DNA of 64,000 nucleotides from Rhabdonatronobacter sediminivivens (GTDB lineage: Bacteria > Pseudomonadota > Alphaproteobacteria > Rhodobacterales > Rhodobacteraceae), in NCBI RefSeq assembly GCF_013415485.1, contig NZ_JACBXS010000006.1, positions 89,086 through 153,085 on the forward strand, written 5' to 3'. Under the pieces are notes generated by a model, which ran no database searches, was not told where the DNA came from, and saw nothing but the letters and a program-made list of their open reading frames with translations. Below, in pieces: positions 7,859-17,440 of this stretch. The translations under genes were made by a program, and so were the position numbers. Numbering within the stretch: position 1 is the first letter of the stretch; every line of letters begins with the position of its first letter.

Positions 7859-9037
7859 GTGGCAGGCAGGCGCGATCATCACCGCAAGAGCACGCGCGAC
7901 CCCGCGCCGCACACGCCCGCCCCGGCGCAGGGAGAGCTGTTCCTGACCGCGCCGCCAGGGCTGGAAGATGCCTTGCGGGATGAAGCCGCGGCGCTGGGTT
8001 TCGCAGCCCCGCAGGTGGTGCCGGGTGGGGTTCTGGTCACCGGTTGCTTGGCGCAGGCCATGCGCGCCAATCTTTTGCTGCGCGGGGCCGGGCGGGTGTT
8101 GTTGCGCGTCGCTGCCTTTCGGGCGCTGCATCTGGCGCAGCTGGACAAGCGCGCGCGGCGCGTGCCCTGGGAAGAGTTCCTGCGCCCGGATACGCCCGTG
8201 CGGATCGAGGCCACCTGCCAGCGCTCGCGCGTCTATCACGAAGGCGCGGCGGTGCAGCGTGTGGCCGGGGCCATCGCGGACCGCGTGGGCGCCCCCCAGG
8301 ACCCCGAGGCCCCCTTGCGCGTCATGGTGCGGATCGAGGATGACCTCTGCACGCTCAGCATCGATACCTCGGGGGCGCCGCTTCACCGGCGCGGGACCAA
8401 GCTGGCGGTGGGCAAGGCGCCCTTGCGTGAAACGCTGGCGGCACTTTTCCTGCGTCAATGCGGCTATGACGGGCAAGAGCCGGTGGTGGACCCGATGTGC
8501 GGCTCGGGCACCATCGTGATCGAGGCTGCGGCGATCGCCGCCGGCCTGCCTCCCGGGGGGGTGCGCAGTTTCGCCTTTGAAGGGCTGGCCGGGTTTGACC
8601 CGCGCGCGTGGGAGGCCCTGCGCGCGCAGCATTCCGCCGCCGCCCAGACGGCGCTGCGGTTTCATGGCGCGGACCGCGATGCGGGGGCGGTCGCCATGGC
8701 GCAGGACAACGCCGCGCGCGCCGGTGTGGGCGATTTCTGCAGCTTTCAGCAAGCCCCGGTCAGCGCACTGATGCCCCCGCCGGGGCCGTCCGGGCTGGTT
8801 ATGGTGAACCCGCCCTATGGCGCGCGGATCGGGGCGCGGCACATGCTGCACGCGGTTTATGGCGCGCTGGGCCAGACCCTGCGCGCGCGCTTTGCGGGCT
8901 GGCGCGTGGGGGTGGTGACCTCGGACGGGGGGTTGGCGGCCTCGACCGGGCTGCCCTTTGGCCCGCCGGGGCCGCCGGTGCCGCATGGGCCGCTGAAGAT
9001 ACGGCTCTATCAGACCGGACCCTTGCGCGGCGGATGA
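7859..9037 (+). CDS. THUMP-domain class I RNA methyltransferase (RlmL/Trm14-like)
   Basis: A 392-residue SAM-dependent RNA methyltransferase. The first 50 residues are basic and Pro-rich, then comes a THUMP-like RNA-binding half (about 35-190). The Rossmann domain has the SAM loop VVDPMCGSGT (about 210) and the catalytic MVNPPYG (about 316), typical of enzymes that methylate an exocyclic amino group of guanine. It resembles the N-terminal half of E. coli RlmL (23S m2G2445). The start is GTG at 7859 behind AAGGGGAAGG. The exact target is inferred. Confidence 0.85.
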   Translation: MAGRRDHHRKSTRDPAPHTPAPAQGELFLTAPPGLEDALRDEAAALGFAAPQVVPGGVLVTGCLAQAMRANLLLRGAGRVLLRVAAFRALHLAQLDKRARRVPWEEFLRPDTPVRIEATCQRSRVYHEGAAVQRVAGAIADRVGAPQDPEAPLRVMVRIEDDLCTLSIDTSGAPLHRRGTKLAVGKAPLRETLAALFLRQCGYDGQEPVVDPMCGSGTIVIEAAAIAAGLPPGGVRSFAFEGLAGFDPRAWEALRAQHSAAAQTALRFHGADRDAGAVAMAQDNAARAGVGDFCSFQQAPVSALMPPPGPSGLVMVNPPYGARIGARHMLHAVYGALGQTLRARFAGWRVGVVTSDGGLAASTGLPFGPPGPPVPHGPLKIRLYQTGPLRGG

Positions 9038-9113
9038 TCGCAGCGCAAAACGGGGTCCTGCGGACATGCGTGATGTGAAACGGCGGGTCTCGCCGGGTTG
9101 GGAGCAGGGGAAC

Positions 9114-10613
9114 ATGGAGCATTCGGAGCCTTCGGTCGGTGTTGTCATCCGGACCCGGGACCGGCCGGTGTTTCTGGCCCGGGCGCTGGCTTCGGTGCGC
9201 GCACAGACCCATGGCACCTGGCAGGTGGCGCTGGTCAATGACGGGGGGGCGTCCGGCCCGGTGGATGCGCTGCTGGCCCCCGCGGGGGGCGCCCCGGCGG
9301 TGCCGCCAGAGCGCCTGCATCTGCTGCATCTGGACCCTGGTGTGGGGCGCGCGGCGGCCTTCAACCGTGGGGTGGCGGCCCTGCAGACCGATTTCATCAC
9401 CTGCCTTGATGATGATGACACCTGGGAGCCGGGCTTCATGGCGGCACTTGTGGCGTTTCATGCGCAGATCGCCCCCTTGGTGCGGGACCTCGGCGGGGTG
9501 GCCGCGCTGGCCCGCGCCGTGATCGAGGAATTTCTGCCCGACCCCGCGGACCCCCTTCACGGCACCCTGCGCGAACTGGGCGAGGAACCGCTGCCCCGCG
9601 CCTTTCAGCGGTCGGAATTCTTCCTGAACCCGCTGGCCTATGCCTGTTACCGGCAGGATCTGTATCCGGTGCAATGGATGCTGCGGCGCGAAGCGGTGCT
9701 CCGGACCGGCGGTTTCCCCGAGGCCTTTGACGTCATGGAGGATCGCGCCTTCATGAACCGGTTCCTGCGCGACCATCGCCTGGCGATCCTGGACAAGCCG
9801 CTGGCCCGGCACCATCGCCGCGCCGCGCGGCGCAGCGATACCGCGCGCACAGTGGCGATGAACACGTTGGACAACCCGTCCTATGACTGGCGGATGTATG
9901 CGGATCTGGCGCTGTCGCCCGATGGGCTTGACCCTGCCTTTGAATTGCTGCGCGAGGTGAACTACGAAACCAGCGCCATCTGGCAGAAGATCGATGGCGA
10001 GGCCTCGGACCTGCGCCAGCGCCTGGCCGCGCTGGAAGCCGGCATGGCCAAGGCGGCACCGGGCCGTCCCGCACCCGCCCCCCCCGCCGCCCCAGCCAAA
10101 CGGCCCAAGGCGGCGCTGTTCGACCTGTGGCACAGGGCGTCAGGCCCATGGCAGGCCGGGGTGATCGCGCCGGATACGCCCTTTGCGGACCGTTTTGTGC
10201 TGTCGCAGGGGTTTTCACAGCCTGGGACAATGTTCGCACTGTCCGTCCCTGACCAGCGGTTCGAGGTGCAGATCCCCGAAACCCGCGACTGGGCCGCGGT
10301 TGAATTCCTGCTCGACGGGCTGATCCCCCGCGGCGCCGGGCTGCGGTGGGAGTTATCCCTGCATGGGGATACGGGCTTTCTGTTCGAAACCGCCCTTTGC
10401 CAGCGCCTTGCCGAGGCTGACGGCCAGGTCCGTCATCAGTTCCATGAACCCTGGGTCCATGCCTGTCGCCCCGGCGCCGGGTGCCGCGTGACGCGCCATT
10501 TCGACTCTGGCGCCCTGGCCGTGGGACAGGCGCCGCGCCTGTCGGTGATCCTGCCGCGGCAGGCCCGGAATTTCCGTTTCTGCTGTGCGGGTTTCGTGCT
10601 AGAAGCCGGTTGA
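9114..10613 (+). CDS. GT2-family glycosyltransferase with extra C-terminal domain
   Basis: A 499-residue protein. Residues 8-230 form a GT-A glycosyltransferase: VGVVIRTRDRP at the nucleotide site, VNDGG, and a metal-binding CLDDDDTW near 96. A short coiled coil (about 285-305) and an Ala/Pro-rich linker lead to a C-terminal domain of about 160 residues, probably beta-rich and of unknown role. The ATG at 9114 has a GCAGGGGAAC ribosome site; an alternative start is 9066. It heads a four-gene run with a helical protein, a sulfotransferase and a second sugar transferase, suggesting surface polysaccharide or glycoprotein assembly. Confidence 0.85.
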   Translation: MEHSEPSVGVVIRTRDRPVFLARALASVRAQTHGTWQVALVNDGGASGPVDALLAPAGGAPAVPPERLHLLHLDPGVGRAAAFNRGVAALQTDFITCLDDDDTWEPGFMAALVAFHAQIAPLVRDLGGVAALARAVIEEFLPDPADPLHGTLRELGEEPLPRAFQRSEFFLNPLAYACYRQDLYPVQWMLRREAVLRTGGFPEAFDVMEDRAFMNRFLRDHRLAILDKPLARHHRRAARRSDTARTVAMNTLDNPSYDWRMYADLALSPDGLDPAFELLREVNYETSAIWQKIDGEASDLRQRLAALEAGMAKAAPGRPAPAPPAAPAKRPKAALFDLWHRASGPWQAGVIAPDTPFADRFVLSQGFSQPGTMFALSVPDQRFEVQIPETRDWAAVEFLLDGLIPRGAGLRWELSLHGDTGFLFETALCQRLAEADGQVRHQFHEPWVHACRPGAGCRVTRHFDSGALAVGQAPRLSVILPRQARNFRFCCAGFVLEAG

Positions 10614-10646
10614 GGTTACGCAGGGCAGGACACGGGGTTCAGGCAG

Positions 10647-11456
10647 ATGGAGATGGGCGCCATCGCGGAATTCGCGATCCGGGGCGAAGGGGGGATCGAC
10701 CTCTTTCGCCGCGTTGATGAACCGGAAAAGCGCCGCCACCGCTTCGAATGTATCGCCAGCCTGCCATGGTCGGATGACAGCAATCTGCCCCGCGATGATG
10801 CCGGTGCCGTCTTTCACATCCGGCCCAATCCGCACCTGCGCGCCGCCCTGCGCGCCGCCCTTGCGCGGCTGCAGGATCACGAAGCGCGGATGCAACCGCT
10901 GCGGCTGGGCGATCTGCGCAGCTTTCCCGGCGCGGCGGCAGCGGGGTTTGACAGTTTCGTCTATCTCGATTTCCTGCGGGCCTGGCTGGTGGCGGACATG
11001 ACCATCGCGCGCACTGAAAGCGCCCTTGCGGCGGGCGAGATGCCGGATCATGCGACCCTGTCCACCGCGCTGCGCCTGTTGCTGGATTTCAACCGCCTTG
11101 GCCGTGGGCGGGCGCTGTGCAACGCCGTGCTGCCAGGGCTGATCGGACAGGTCACGCCCCGGGCTGCGCGTTCGGACCGTCACGCGAACCTGGCCTATGC
11201 GCTGCGGCTGGCAGGCGATCTGCTGCTGCGCGCGGGCGATCCCGCGCGTGCACTGGACGCCCATGAAGCGGCGGTGATGATGGGTGAGAACCGCTTTCGC
11301 CGCCGCCGCGCGATTGCAGCGGCCCTGGCCGCAGGTGACCGCCCCGCCCTGGAGCGGCATCTTGCACTGTTCGCACGCCGCTGGCCGCTGCCCGCTGATC
11401 TGGCGCAGCTGCGCGCCGACACTGCGCCCCAGACCACAGCCGGAGACCCTCAATGA
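10647..11456 (+). CDS. Helical protein of unknown function in the glycan locus
   Basis: A 269-residue protein without a recognised domain. The first half has a possible ligand or processing fold (FRRVDEPEKRRHRFECIASLPWSDD). Residues about 120-260 are alanine- and leucine-rich helices that look like TPR pairs (ANLAYALRLAGDLLLRAGDPARALDAHEAAV). No signal peptide or membrane segment. The stop overlaps the sulfotransferase ATG (ATGA), so a linked role in glycan sulfation or assembly is likely but unproven. Confidence 0.7.
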   Translation: MEMGAIAEFAIRGEGGIDLFRRVDEPEKRRHRFECIASLPWSDDSNLPRDDAGAVFHIRPNPHLRAALRAALARLQDHEARMQPLRLGDLRSFPGAAAAGFDSFVYLDFLRAWLVADMTIARTESALAAGEMPDHATLSTALRLLLDFNRLGRGRALCNAVLPGLIGQVTPRAARSDRHANLAYALRLAGDLLLRAGDPARALDAHEAAVMMGENRFRRRRAIAAALAAGDRPALERHLALFARRWPLPADLAQLRADTAPQTTAGDPQ

Positions 11457-12274
11457 CCCAGCCCGCCCAAGCGCCTGGCCAGGAAGCTGCCGCGCGCGCG
11501 AATATCACCGATATCCTGTGCATCGGGGCGCAGAAAGCCTCGACCAGTTGGCTGCATCATGTGCTCAACGCCCATCCGCGCACCCATGCGTTTCCCAATT
11601 CCCGGCCCGTCACCTCGACCAACAAGGAGGCGCATTTCTGGGACTGGAACCGCAAGCGCGGGATCGACTGGTATCGCACCCTGATGACGCCCCCGGACCC
11701 GACCATGCTGTCGCTGGATTTCACGCCGGAGTATTCCACCCTGTCCGAAGGCGATATCGCGGAGTGCAAGCGGCTGAACCCCGATGCGCGGGTGATCTAT
11801 GTGCTGCGTGATCCGCTGGCGCGGGCGGTTTCGGCGGTGCGGATGCACACCAAATGGGCCACGGATGATGCCGCCGCCGATGCGGTGCAGGTTCCGTTTG
11901 ACGATGCGTTTCTGGAGCTGGTGGCGCGGGCGGGAATTGTGTCCATGGGCTCCTATGTGGCCAATTTCCAACGCTGGGCGAAGCATTATGACGACATTCT
12001 GGTGCTCAATTACGAGGATATCCGCCGCGACCGGCATCAGGTGATCGACCGGGTCTTTGCCCATTGCGGGCTGGAGATCGACACCATGCCGCCCGAGGCA
12101 AAGGCCGAGTTCGATGCGCGTATGGCCAAGCGTGTCTGGGCCAGTGTGCCCTATGCCCTGACGCCTGAGGCCTTGCATTTCCTGCACGGGCTGATGTGGC
12201 CGAAGCGGCAAGCGGCCGAGCGGTTCTTTGGCTTCAACTTCGAGGAATACCGCGAGATCCTCGGGCATGTCTGA
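11453..12274 (+). CDS. Sulfotransferase family protein
   Basis: A 273-residue PAPS-dependent sulfotransferase. The 5'-phosphosulfate loop is GAQKASTSW at 25-33, and the 3'-phosphate site lies in VIYVLRDPLARAVSA around 115-130. Such enzymes move sulfate from PAPS to a hydroxyl or amine of a sugar, lipid or protein. The position between two glycosyltransferase genes points to a glycan acceptor. It overlaps the upstream gene by 4 bp. The 3' flank is a family B repeat. Confidence 0.88.
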   Translation: MTQPAQAPGQEAAARANITDILCIGAQKASTSWLHHVLNAHPRTHAFPNSRPVTSTNKEAHFWDWNRKRGIDWYRTLMTPPDPTMLSLDFTPEYSTLSEGDIAECKRLNPDARVIYVLRDPLARAVSAVRMHTKWATDDAAADAVQVPFDDAFLELVARAGIVSMGSYVANFQRWAKHYDDILVLNYEDIRRDRHQVIDRVFAHCGLEIDTMPPEAKAEFDARMAKRVWASVPYALTPEALHFLHGLMWPKRQAAERFFGFNFEEYREILGHV

Positions 12275-12317
12275 GCCCGGGTCTGCGCTGCCGGACCCGC
12301 CCCGGGTGCTGTTTGCA

Positions 12318-12385
12318 GGCGGGGGGAGCGCCCCCGAGCCGCGCCCTCCCGCCCAACCCGCACGCCTGCGGCGGGCGCTGTTCGG
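12318..12385. repeat. GC-rich dispersed repeat, family B copy 1
   Basis: Shares the core AGCGCCCCCGAGCCGCGCCC and a following CCCGCCCA-CCCGC-CGCCT block with the copy at 16076-16132, and more loosely with 22205-22275. It lies between the sulfotransferase and the next gene. Confidence 0.65.
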
Positions 12386-12412
12386 CGCGGGGCGCCGGAC
12401 GGGGGTATCTGA

Positions 12413-14587
12413 TTGAGCGCGCGGGGCGGCATAGCCGCATGGCCCGGGTTATCCCCCGAGGCGCTGACCGAATGGCTTTGGGTCGGCGGAGGCTGCCCTG
12501 AAGACTGCACTGCGGGGGTGGAGGCCGCGATTGCCGATGGGGCGCGGCATGGCGAAGTTGCGCGCGCCCTGCGGGTTCTGGCCCGTGCCGGGTTGGTGCT
12601 GGACCGGGTGGCGCAGGCGGTCTGCGCGCGTTGGCCCGCGTCGGTGGACATGGCGGTTCTGGCGGTGGATCTGTCATCGCCGTCAGAGCGCGAAGCGGCG
12701 TTTGCCGTCCTCTCGGAGCGCGTGGCAGCGGCGCCTGAACGGGCGGCGGCGCAGGCCCGCGCGCGGCGCCGTCATGGCCATGTGTCGGACGCGCGGGGGG
12801 TGCTGGCAGGGTCTGACCGGGACCGGGCGTTGCAGGCTGCGCTTGCACTGGATGCCCTGGCGCTGGAGGAGGCCGCGCTGCACATTGCCGCCCTGGGGGC
12901 GGAGGGCGCCGCTTTGGGCGCGCGTCTGGTCTGGTTGCGGGACGGGGCGGCCGCGCTGGCGGAGCATGCGAAGGAACAGGGCAGGGGGACAGCCGCATTC
13001 TGGGCAGCAATGTTCCGCATCTGGATGGCCGAGCAGGATCTGACCTGCGCACAGGCGGCGTTGGCAGCCTGGCGGGACCTTGGCGGCGATGCATCGGCGC
13101 TGCACCGTGCAGAGCTGCGGCTGATGCTGGAACGGGGCAGCGCCGACGCCGTGCGTGATGTGCTTGCAGCCGGGTTGGATATGTCCGCGCCCTGGCGTTG
13201 GGATGCGGCGGATCACATGCTCTGGTTGCGCAGCGGTCTGGCCTGCGCGGCGCCTGCCGCCGATCTGGCCCGCCATGCCGCTAGCGCGCATCGGCTGTTT
13301 GCCCGGCATAACGGGCTGTTGCATCTGCATTTTCTGTGCCGTGAAGCGGCCTGCGATTGGCGCGTTCTGGTGCCGGGGGCCATGCTTGATGCGACGCCGG
13401 AACAGTCCCTGGCGGTGGCGCGGGCTGATCTGCGCATTGGCCTTCCGGCGCGCGCCTTGGGGCGGATCAGGGTGGCCTTGCGCTGTTGTGATGCAGAGGA
13501 TGCAGCCCTCCGGCAACGACTTTGGGCCACGCGCGCCGAGGCATTGATGCGCGCCGGGCGCCTGGACGCCGCCGCCGCGGTGCTGGAGCGGGCTGCGCCT
13601 GTCGGCGCACCGGCAGCGGCTGACTTCGCCGCGCTACAAGCCGAATTGGCGCTTATGCGGCGCCAGCCGGGGGCGGCGCTGGCGGTGCTGGACCCGGTCA
13701 TGTCGCGGTCCTCGGCGCGGCCGGCGCTTTGGGTGCTGCGGGCGCGGGCAGAATTCGCGCGCGGCGCCTTCGCCGCGGCACAGGCTGCGCTGAGCGCCCG
13801 CTCGGAACTGACAGGACAGGCTGCGGCGGCTGATCCCCGCGCGCGACTCGTCGCGGATGCGCAGACGCCGGCGCGCTCGGCCGGGTGGGCGGCGCATATG
13901 CTGGTGCAGCGGGCGCTCTGGCCCTTTGTGCCGGGCGGGGGCGGGGCGATCCCGCGGCAGCTGATTCACTACTGGGAGGGCCCGGAAAGCCCCGCACTTG
14001 CCCGGTCGCGCGCGCGTTGGGCGGCGCTGCATCCGGGGTTTGCGCAGCGCGTGTTCGATGCGGCCCAGGCGCTCCACTGGCTGCGCGCGCGGGGGTTTGA
14101 CACGCTGGCCGCGCGCTTCGCTGCGCTGCCCGGCCCCGCCCTGCGGGCGGATCTATTTCGGCTGTGTATCATCCTGCAAGAGGGGGGCGTATTTGCCGAT
14201 CTGGACGAATACCCGCGCCTGCCGGTCACCCCGTGGCTGGAGCGGGCGGACTGCGTGCTCTGTATCGAGCGCGGCTTTGGCACGGTGGCCAATAATTTCA
14301 TCGCTGCTGCGCCCGGGCAGGCATTGATCGCCCAGGCGCTGGAGCATGCCTGCGCGGCGCTTGAGGCCACGGCCCGGCCCTGTCCCTGGTGGGATACCGG
14401 GCCTGCGCAGCTTGCCCGCGCGGTGGCGGCCCGGATGCGCGCCGATGCGCCGCCGCCGGGGGTGCGGCTGCTGTCGCAGGAAGCGTATGACCGCAGGGTG
14501 TCCACCAATCTGCCCTGGCCCCACAAGCGCGGCGCGGAACATTGGCGCAATGCCGCGCCGGTGGACAGCATCCCCGGCACCGCCTAG
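12413..14587 (+). CDS. Large protein with C-terminal DXD sugar transferase (GT32-like)
   Basis: A 724-residue protein in two parts. Residues 1 to about 500 are Ala/Leu/Arg-rich helical repeats resembling TPRs. The C-terminal 215 residues match the DXD sugar-binding transferases (Gly_transf_sug, GT32-like): IPRQLIHYWEG near 512, RADLFRLCIILQEGGVFADL near 580, and the metal-binding DLDEY near 595. The start is a TTG at 12413, the only plausible one near the upstream repeat; the true start could be further inside. It may use the helical half as a docking scaffold for the glycan partner. The donor sugar is unknown. Confidence 0.75.
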   Translation: MSARGGIAAWPGLSPEALTEWLWVGGGCPEDCTAGVEAAIADGARHGEVARALRVLARAGLVLDRVAQAVCARWPASVDMAVLAVDLSSPSEREAAFAVLSERVAAAPERAAAQARARRRHGHVSDARGVLAGSDRDRALQAALALDALALEEAALHIAALGAEGAALGARLVWLRDGAAALAEHAKEQGRGTAAFWAAMFRIWMAEQDLTCAQAALAAWRDLGGDASALHRAELRLMLERGSADAVRDVLAAGLDMSAPWRWDAADHMLWLRSGLACAAPAADLARHAASAHRLFARHNGLLHLHFLCREAACDWRVLVPGAMLDATPEQSLAVARADLRIGLPARALGRIRVALRCCDAEDAALRQRLWATRAEALMRAGRLDAAAAVLERAAPVGAPAAADFAALQAELALMRRQPGAALAVLDPVMSRSSARPALWVLRARAEFARGAFAAAQAALSARSELTGQAAAADPRARLVADAQTPARSAGWAAHMLVQRALWPFVPGGGGAIPRQLIHYWEGPESPALARSRARWAALHPGFAQRVFDAAQALHWLRARGFDTLAARFAALPGPALRADLFRLCIILQEGGVFADLDEYPRLPVTPWLERADCVLCIERGFGTVANNFIAAAPGQALIAQALEHACAALEATARPCPWWDTGPAQLARAVAARMRADAPPPGVRLLSQEAYDRRVSTNLPWPHKRGAEHWRNAAPVDSIPGTA

Positions 14588-14617
14588 ACTTGGCCCCGCA
14601 ACCGGCGGGCAGGGACC

Positions 14618-15406
14618 ATGAGCGCAGCCGAATTCACCGAAGACACGCCCAGCGTCGAAGAACGCCGCGCTGCCGAGGCGCTGATCATTGATGTGGACGG
14701 GTTCGAAGGGCCGCTGGATCTGTTGCTGACGCTGTCACGCACGCAGAAGGTGGACCTGCGCCGTATATCCGTGCTGCAACTGGCAGAACAATACCTGGCC
14801 TTTGTCGAAAGCGCGCGGCGGCTGCGGATCGAACTGGCGGCGGATTATCTGGTGATGGCGGCCTGGCTGGCGTATCTGAAATCGCGCCTGTTGCTGCCCC
14901 CCGATCCCACCGAGGACGGCCCCTCGGGCGAGGATCTGGCGGCGCATCTGGCCTTTCAGCTGGAGCGGCTGGCGGCCATGCGCGAGGCAGCGGCGCGGTT
15001 GATGGCGCGCGACCGCAAGGGGCAGGATTTCTTTGCCCGTGGCGCGCCCGAGGCCGTGGCCCGGACCCGCAAGACACAGTATCAGGCAAATCTTCTGGAC
15101 CTGATGCAGGCCTATGCCCGGCTGCGCACGCGTGATGAGTTTCGCCCTTATGCCTTTGAACGGCGTGATATTTTCGCGCTGGAGGCCGCTCTGGAGCGGC
15201 TGGGCGCGCTGCTGCCTGAAACCCCGGACTGGACGGCGCTGCAACGCTTCCTGCCCGAGGGCTGGCGCGGGGCGCCGGCGCGGAAGCGTTCGGCCATGGC
15301 CTCGACCTTTGCGGCGACGCTGGAACTGGCCAAGCAGGGGCAGCTGGAACTGCGCCAGGGGGACACCTTTGCCCCCATCCATCTGCGCCGGAAACCCGGC
15401 GCATGA
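14618..15406 (+). CDS. scpA: Segregation and condensation protein A
   Basis: A 262-residue ScpA kleisin, which bridges the SMC ATPase heads and works with ScpB in chromosome compaction. The N-terminal signature is DVDGFEGPLDLLLTLSRTQKVDL, and a C-terminal winged-helix region is present. The ATG at 14618 has GCAGGGACC upstream. It overlaps scpB by 4 bp (ATGA), the usual arrangement in this order. Confidence 0.93.
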   Translation: MSAAEFTEDTPSVEERRAAEALIIDVDGFEGPLDLLLTLSRTQKVDLRRISVLQLAEQYLAFVESARRLRIELAADYLVMAAWLAYLKSRLLLPPDPTEDGPSGEDLAAHLAFQLERLAAMREAAARLMARDRKGQDFFARGAPEAVARTRKTQYQANLLDLMQAYARLRTRDEFRPYAFERRDIFALEAALERLGALLPETPDWTALQRFLPEGWRGAPARKRSAMASTFAATLELAKQGQLELRQGDTFAPIHLRRKPGA

Positions 15407-16044
15407 GCGCGGATACCGATCCATCACTGTTTGCCGCCCCGCCCATGGCCGAGCAGGAACGCATGGTGGAGGCGATGCTCTTTGCCTCGGCCGAGCCGCT
15501 GCGGGTATCGGATCTGGCCGCGCGCATGCCCCATGGCTGCGACCCGGCCGAGGCGCTGATGCATCTGCGCTCGCGCTACGCGGGGCGGGGGGTGCATCTG
15601 GTGCGGGTGGGGGATGGCTGGGCCATGCGTACGGCGCCGGATCTGGGCTGGCTGCTGCAGGCCGAGCGGGTGGAGACCCGCAAGCTGTCCCGCGCGGCCA
15701 TCGAAACCCTGGCCATCATCGCCTATCACCAGCCCGTCACCCGGGCCGAGATCGAGGAAATCCGCGGCGTGGCGGTGTCACGCGGGACCATCGACCAGTT
15801 GCTGGACATGGAATGGATCCGGCTGGGGCGGCGGCGGATGACGCCGGGGCGGCCGGTGACCTTTGTGGTGACCGAGGGGTTTCTGGATCACTTCGGTCTG
15901 GAATCGGCGCGCGATCTGCCCGGGCTGGCCGAATTGCGCGCCGCCGGGTTGCTGGACAGCCGCCCGCGGCCGGGGCAGGTGGCAGAGAGCGACGAGGAGG
16001 ATGAAAGCCCCCGGCGCGGACAGAGCGAGTTGTTTGAGGATTGA
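15403..16044 (+). CDS. scpB: Segregation and condensation protein B
   Basis: A 213-residue ScpB, the winged-helix dimer partner of ScpA in the SMC complex. Signature blocks are EAMLFASAEPL near the N-terminus and RAAIETLAIIAYHQPVTRAEIEEIRGVAVSRGTID in two quotable parts around residues 85-120. The C-terminal 30 residues are acidic. It converges on ispG across 125 bp containing a family B repeat and a terminator hairpin. Confidence 0.93.
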   Translation: MSADTDPSLFAAPPMAEQERMVEAMLFASAEPLRVSDLAARMPHGCDPAEALMHLRSRYAGRGVHLVRVGDGWAMRTAPDLGWLLQAERVETRKLSRAAIETLAIIAYHQPVTRAEIEEIRGVAVSRGTIDQLLDMEWIRLGRRRMTPGRPVTFVVTEGFLDHFGLESARDLPGLAELRAAGLLDSRPRPGQVAESDEEDESPRRGQSELFED

Positions 16045-16075
16045 CGGGCACGCCAAGCCGATGTGCCTTTGGCGC

Positions 16076-16132
16076 GCGGGGGAAGCGCCCCCGAGCCGCG
16101 CCCACCCGCCCACCCCGCGCGCCTCGGGGGCG
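16076..16132. repeat. GC-rich dispersed repeat, family B copy 2
   Basis: Near-identical to 12318-12385 over about 50 bp, sharing AGCGCCCCCGAGCCGCGCCC. It lies between convergent scpB and ispG. Confidence 0.65.
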
Positions 16133-16154
16133 CTGATCGGCTGGCGCCGATCAG
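16133..16154. terminator. Two-way terminator hairpin between scpB and ispG
   Basis: Perfect 9-bp inverted repeat CTGATCGGC (16133-16141) and GCCGATCAG (16146-16154) with a 4-base loop, between convergent genes. There is no long T-run on either side. Confidence 0.55.
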
Positions 16155-16169
16155 GGGGGCGCGGGCTGG

Positions 16170-17297
16170 TTATTCTGCGGCTTCGGCGGCGTCGCTGGCC
16201 TCGATCTCGGCGGCGCGTTTTTCAACCAGTTCGACGATATGGTCGATCATCTGGTCATTGCTCATCTTGTGGCTTTGCTTGCCTGCCACATAGACCATGC
16301 CGGACCCGGCCCCGCCGCCGGTGAAGCCGATATCGGTCATCAGCGCCTCGCCCGGGCCATTGACCACGCAGCCGATGATCGACAGCGACATGGGCGTCTT
16401 GATATGCGCAAGCCGGTCTTCGAGCGCGCTGACGGTCTTGATCACGTCGAACCCTTGCCGCGCGCAGGAGGGGCAGGAGATCACATTCACGCCGCGGTGG
16501 CGCAGGCCCAGGGATTTCAGGATTTCATAGCCGACCTTGACCTCTTCGACCGGGTCGGCGCTGAGGCTGACGCGGATGGTATCGCCAATACCCATCCACA
16601 AGAGGTTGCCCAGCCCGATGGCGGATTTCACCGTGCCTGAAAGCATCCCCCCGGCCTCGGTGATGCCCAGATGGATGGGCGCGTCGGTGGCATCGGCCAG
16701 CCCCTGATAGGCGGCAGCGGCCAGGAACACATCCGAGGCTTTCACGCTGATCTTGAATTCGTGGAAATCATTGTCCTGCAGGATGCGGATGTGATCCAGC
16801 CCGCTTTCGATCATCGCCTCGGGGCAGGGTTCGGCGTATTTCTCCAGCAGGTGCTTTTCCAGACTGCCCGCGTTCACCCCGATCCGGATGGAGCAGCCAT
16901 GGTCGCGGGCGGCCTTGATGACCTCGCGCACGCGCTCGGCGCTGCCGATATTGCCGGGATTGATGCGCAGGCAGGCGGCGCCGGCCTCGGCGGCCTCGAT
17001 CGCGCGTTTGTAGTGGAAATGGATGTCGGCCACGATCGGCACCGGGCTTTCGCGGCAGATCTCGCGTAGGGCGCGGGTGGCGGCCTGATCGGGGGCGGAA
17101 ACGCGGACAATATCGGCCCCGGCCTCGGCGCAGCGGATCACCTGGTCCAGCGTGGCCCTGACGTCCCCGCTGTCTGTGTTGGTCATGGTCTGCACGGTGA
17201 TGGGTGCATCCCCGCCCACGGGGACATTGCCAACCATGATCTGGCGTGATTTCCGCCGCTCGATATTGCGCCAGGGGCGGATGGGGTTGTGGCTCAT
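16170..17297 (-). CDS. ispG: 4-hydroxy-3-methylbut-2-enyl diphosphate synthase
   Basis: A 375-residue IspG (GcpE) of the non-mevalonate isoprenoid pathway; it reduces MEcPP to HMBPP using a 4Fe-4S cluster. Cluster cysteines are C275 and C278 (SCPSCARQG) and C310 ([10 protein letters not shown]), with the fourth ligand E317. The TIM-barrel N-terminal half starts [17 protein letters not shown]. It lies downstream of rodZ, the same neighbour order as in enterobacteria. The C-terminal tail is acidic ([12 protein letters not shown]). Confidence 0.96.
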   Translation of the reverse strand: MSHNPIRPWRNIERRKSRQIMVGNVPVGGDAPITVQTMTNTDSGDVRATLDQVIRCAEAGADIVRVSAPDQAATRALREICRESPVPIVADIHFHYKRAIEAAEAGAACLRINPGNIGSAERVREVIKAARDHGCSIRIGVNAGSLEKHLLEKYAEPCPEAMIESGLDHIRILQDNDFHEFKISVKASDVFLAAAAYQGLADATDAPIHLGITEAGGMLSGTVKSAIGLGNLLWMGIGDTIRVSLSADPVEEVKVGYEILKSLGLRHRGVNVISCPSCARQGFDVIKTVSALEDRLAHIKTPMSLSIIGCVVNGPGEALMTDIGFTGGGAGSGMVYVAGKQSHKMSNDQMIDHIVELVEKRAAEIEASDAAEAAE

Positions 17298-17384
17298 TGC
17301 GGTTCACCTGTCATCGGTCGCGGAAACGGATCGCGGGCGCTTGGTATAGAGATAACCTTGAAGCCGGGTGGCGGCAATGCGCAA

Positions 17385-17410
17385 GGGGTGTCAGCATAGG
17401 CTGACACCCC
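17385..17410. terminator. Perfect hairpin between rodZ and ispG
   Basis: An 11-bp perfect inverted repeat, GGGGTGTCAGC (17385-17395) and GCTGACACCCC (17400-17410), with loop ATAG. It lies 31 bp behind the rodZ stop. On the minus strand it is followed by only two T residues, so it may attenuate or stabilise instead of fully terminating before ispG. Confidence 0.55.
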
Positions 17411-17440
17411 GGAAAATGCAAACCGCCTGCGGCGCTGTGA

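Noticed and set aside
12228..12416. Small ORF between the sulfotransferase and the 724-residue protein
   Set aside because: It runs through repeat family B, and its protein is only Pro/Arg/Ala-rich sequence.
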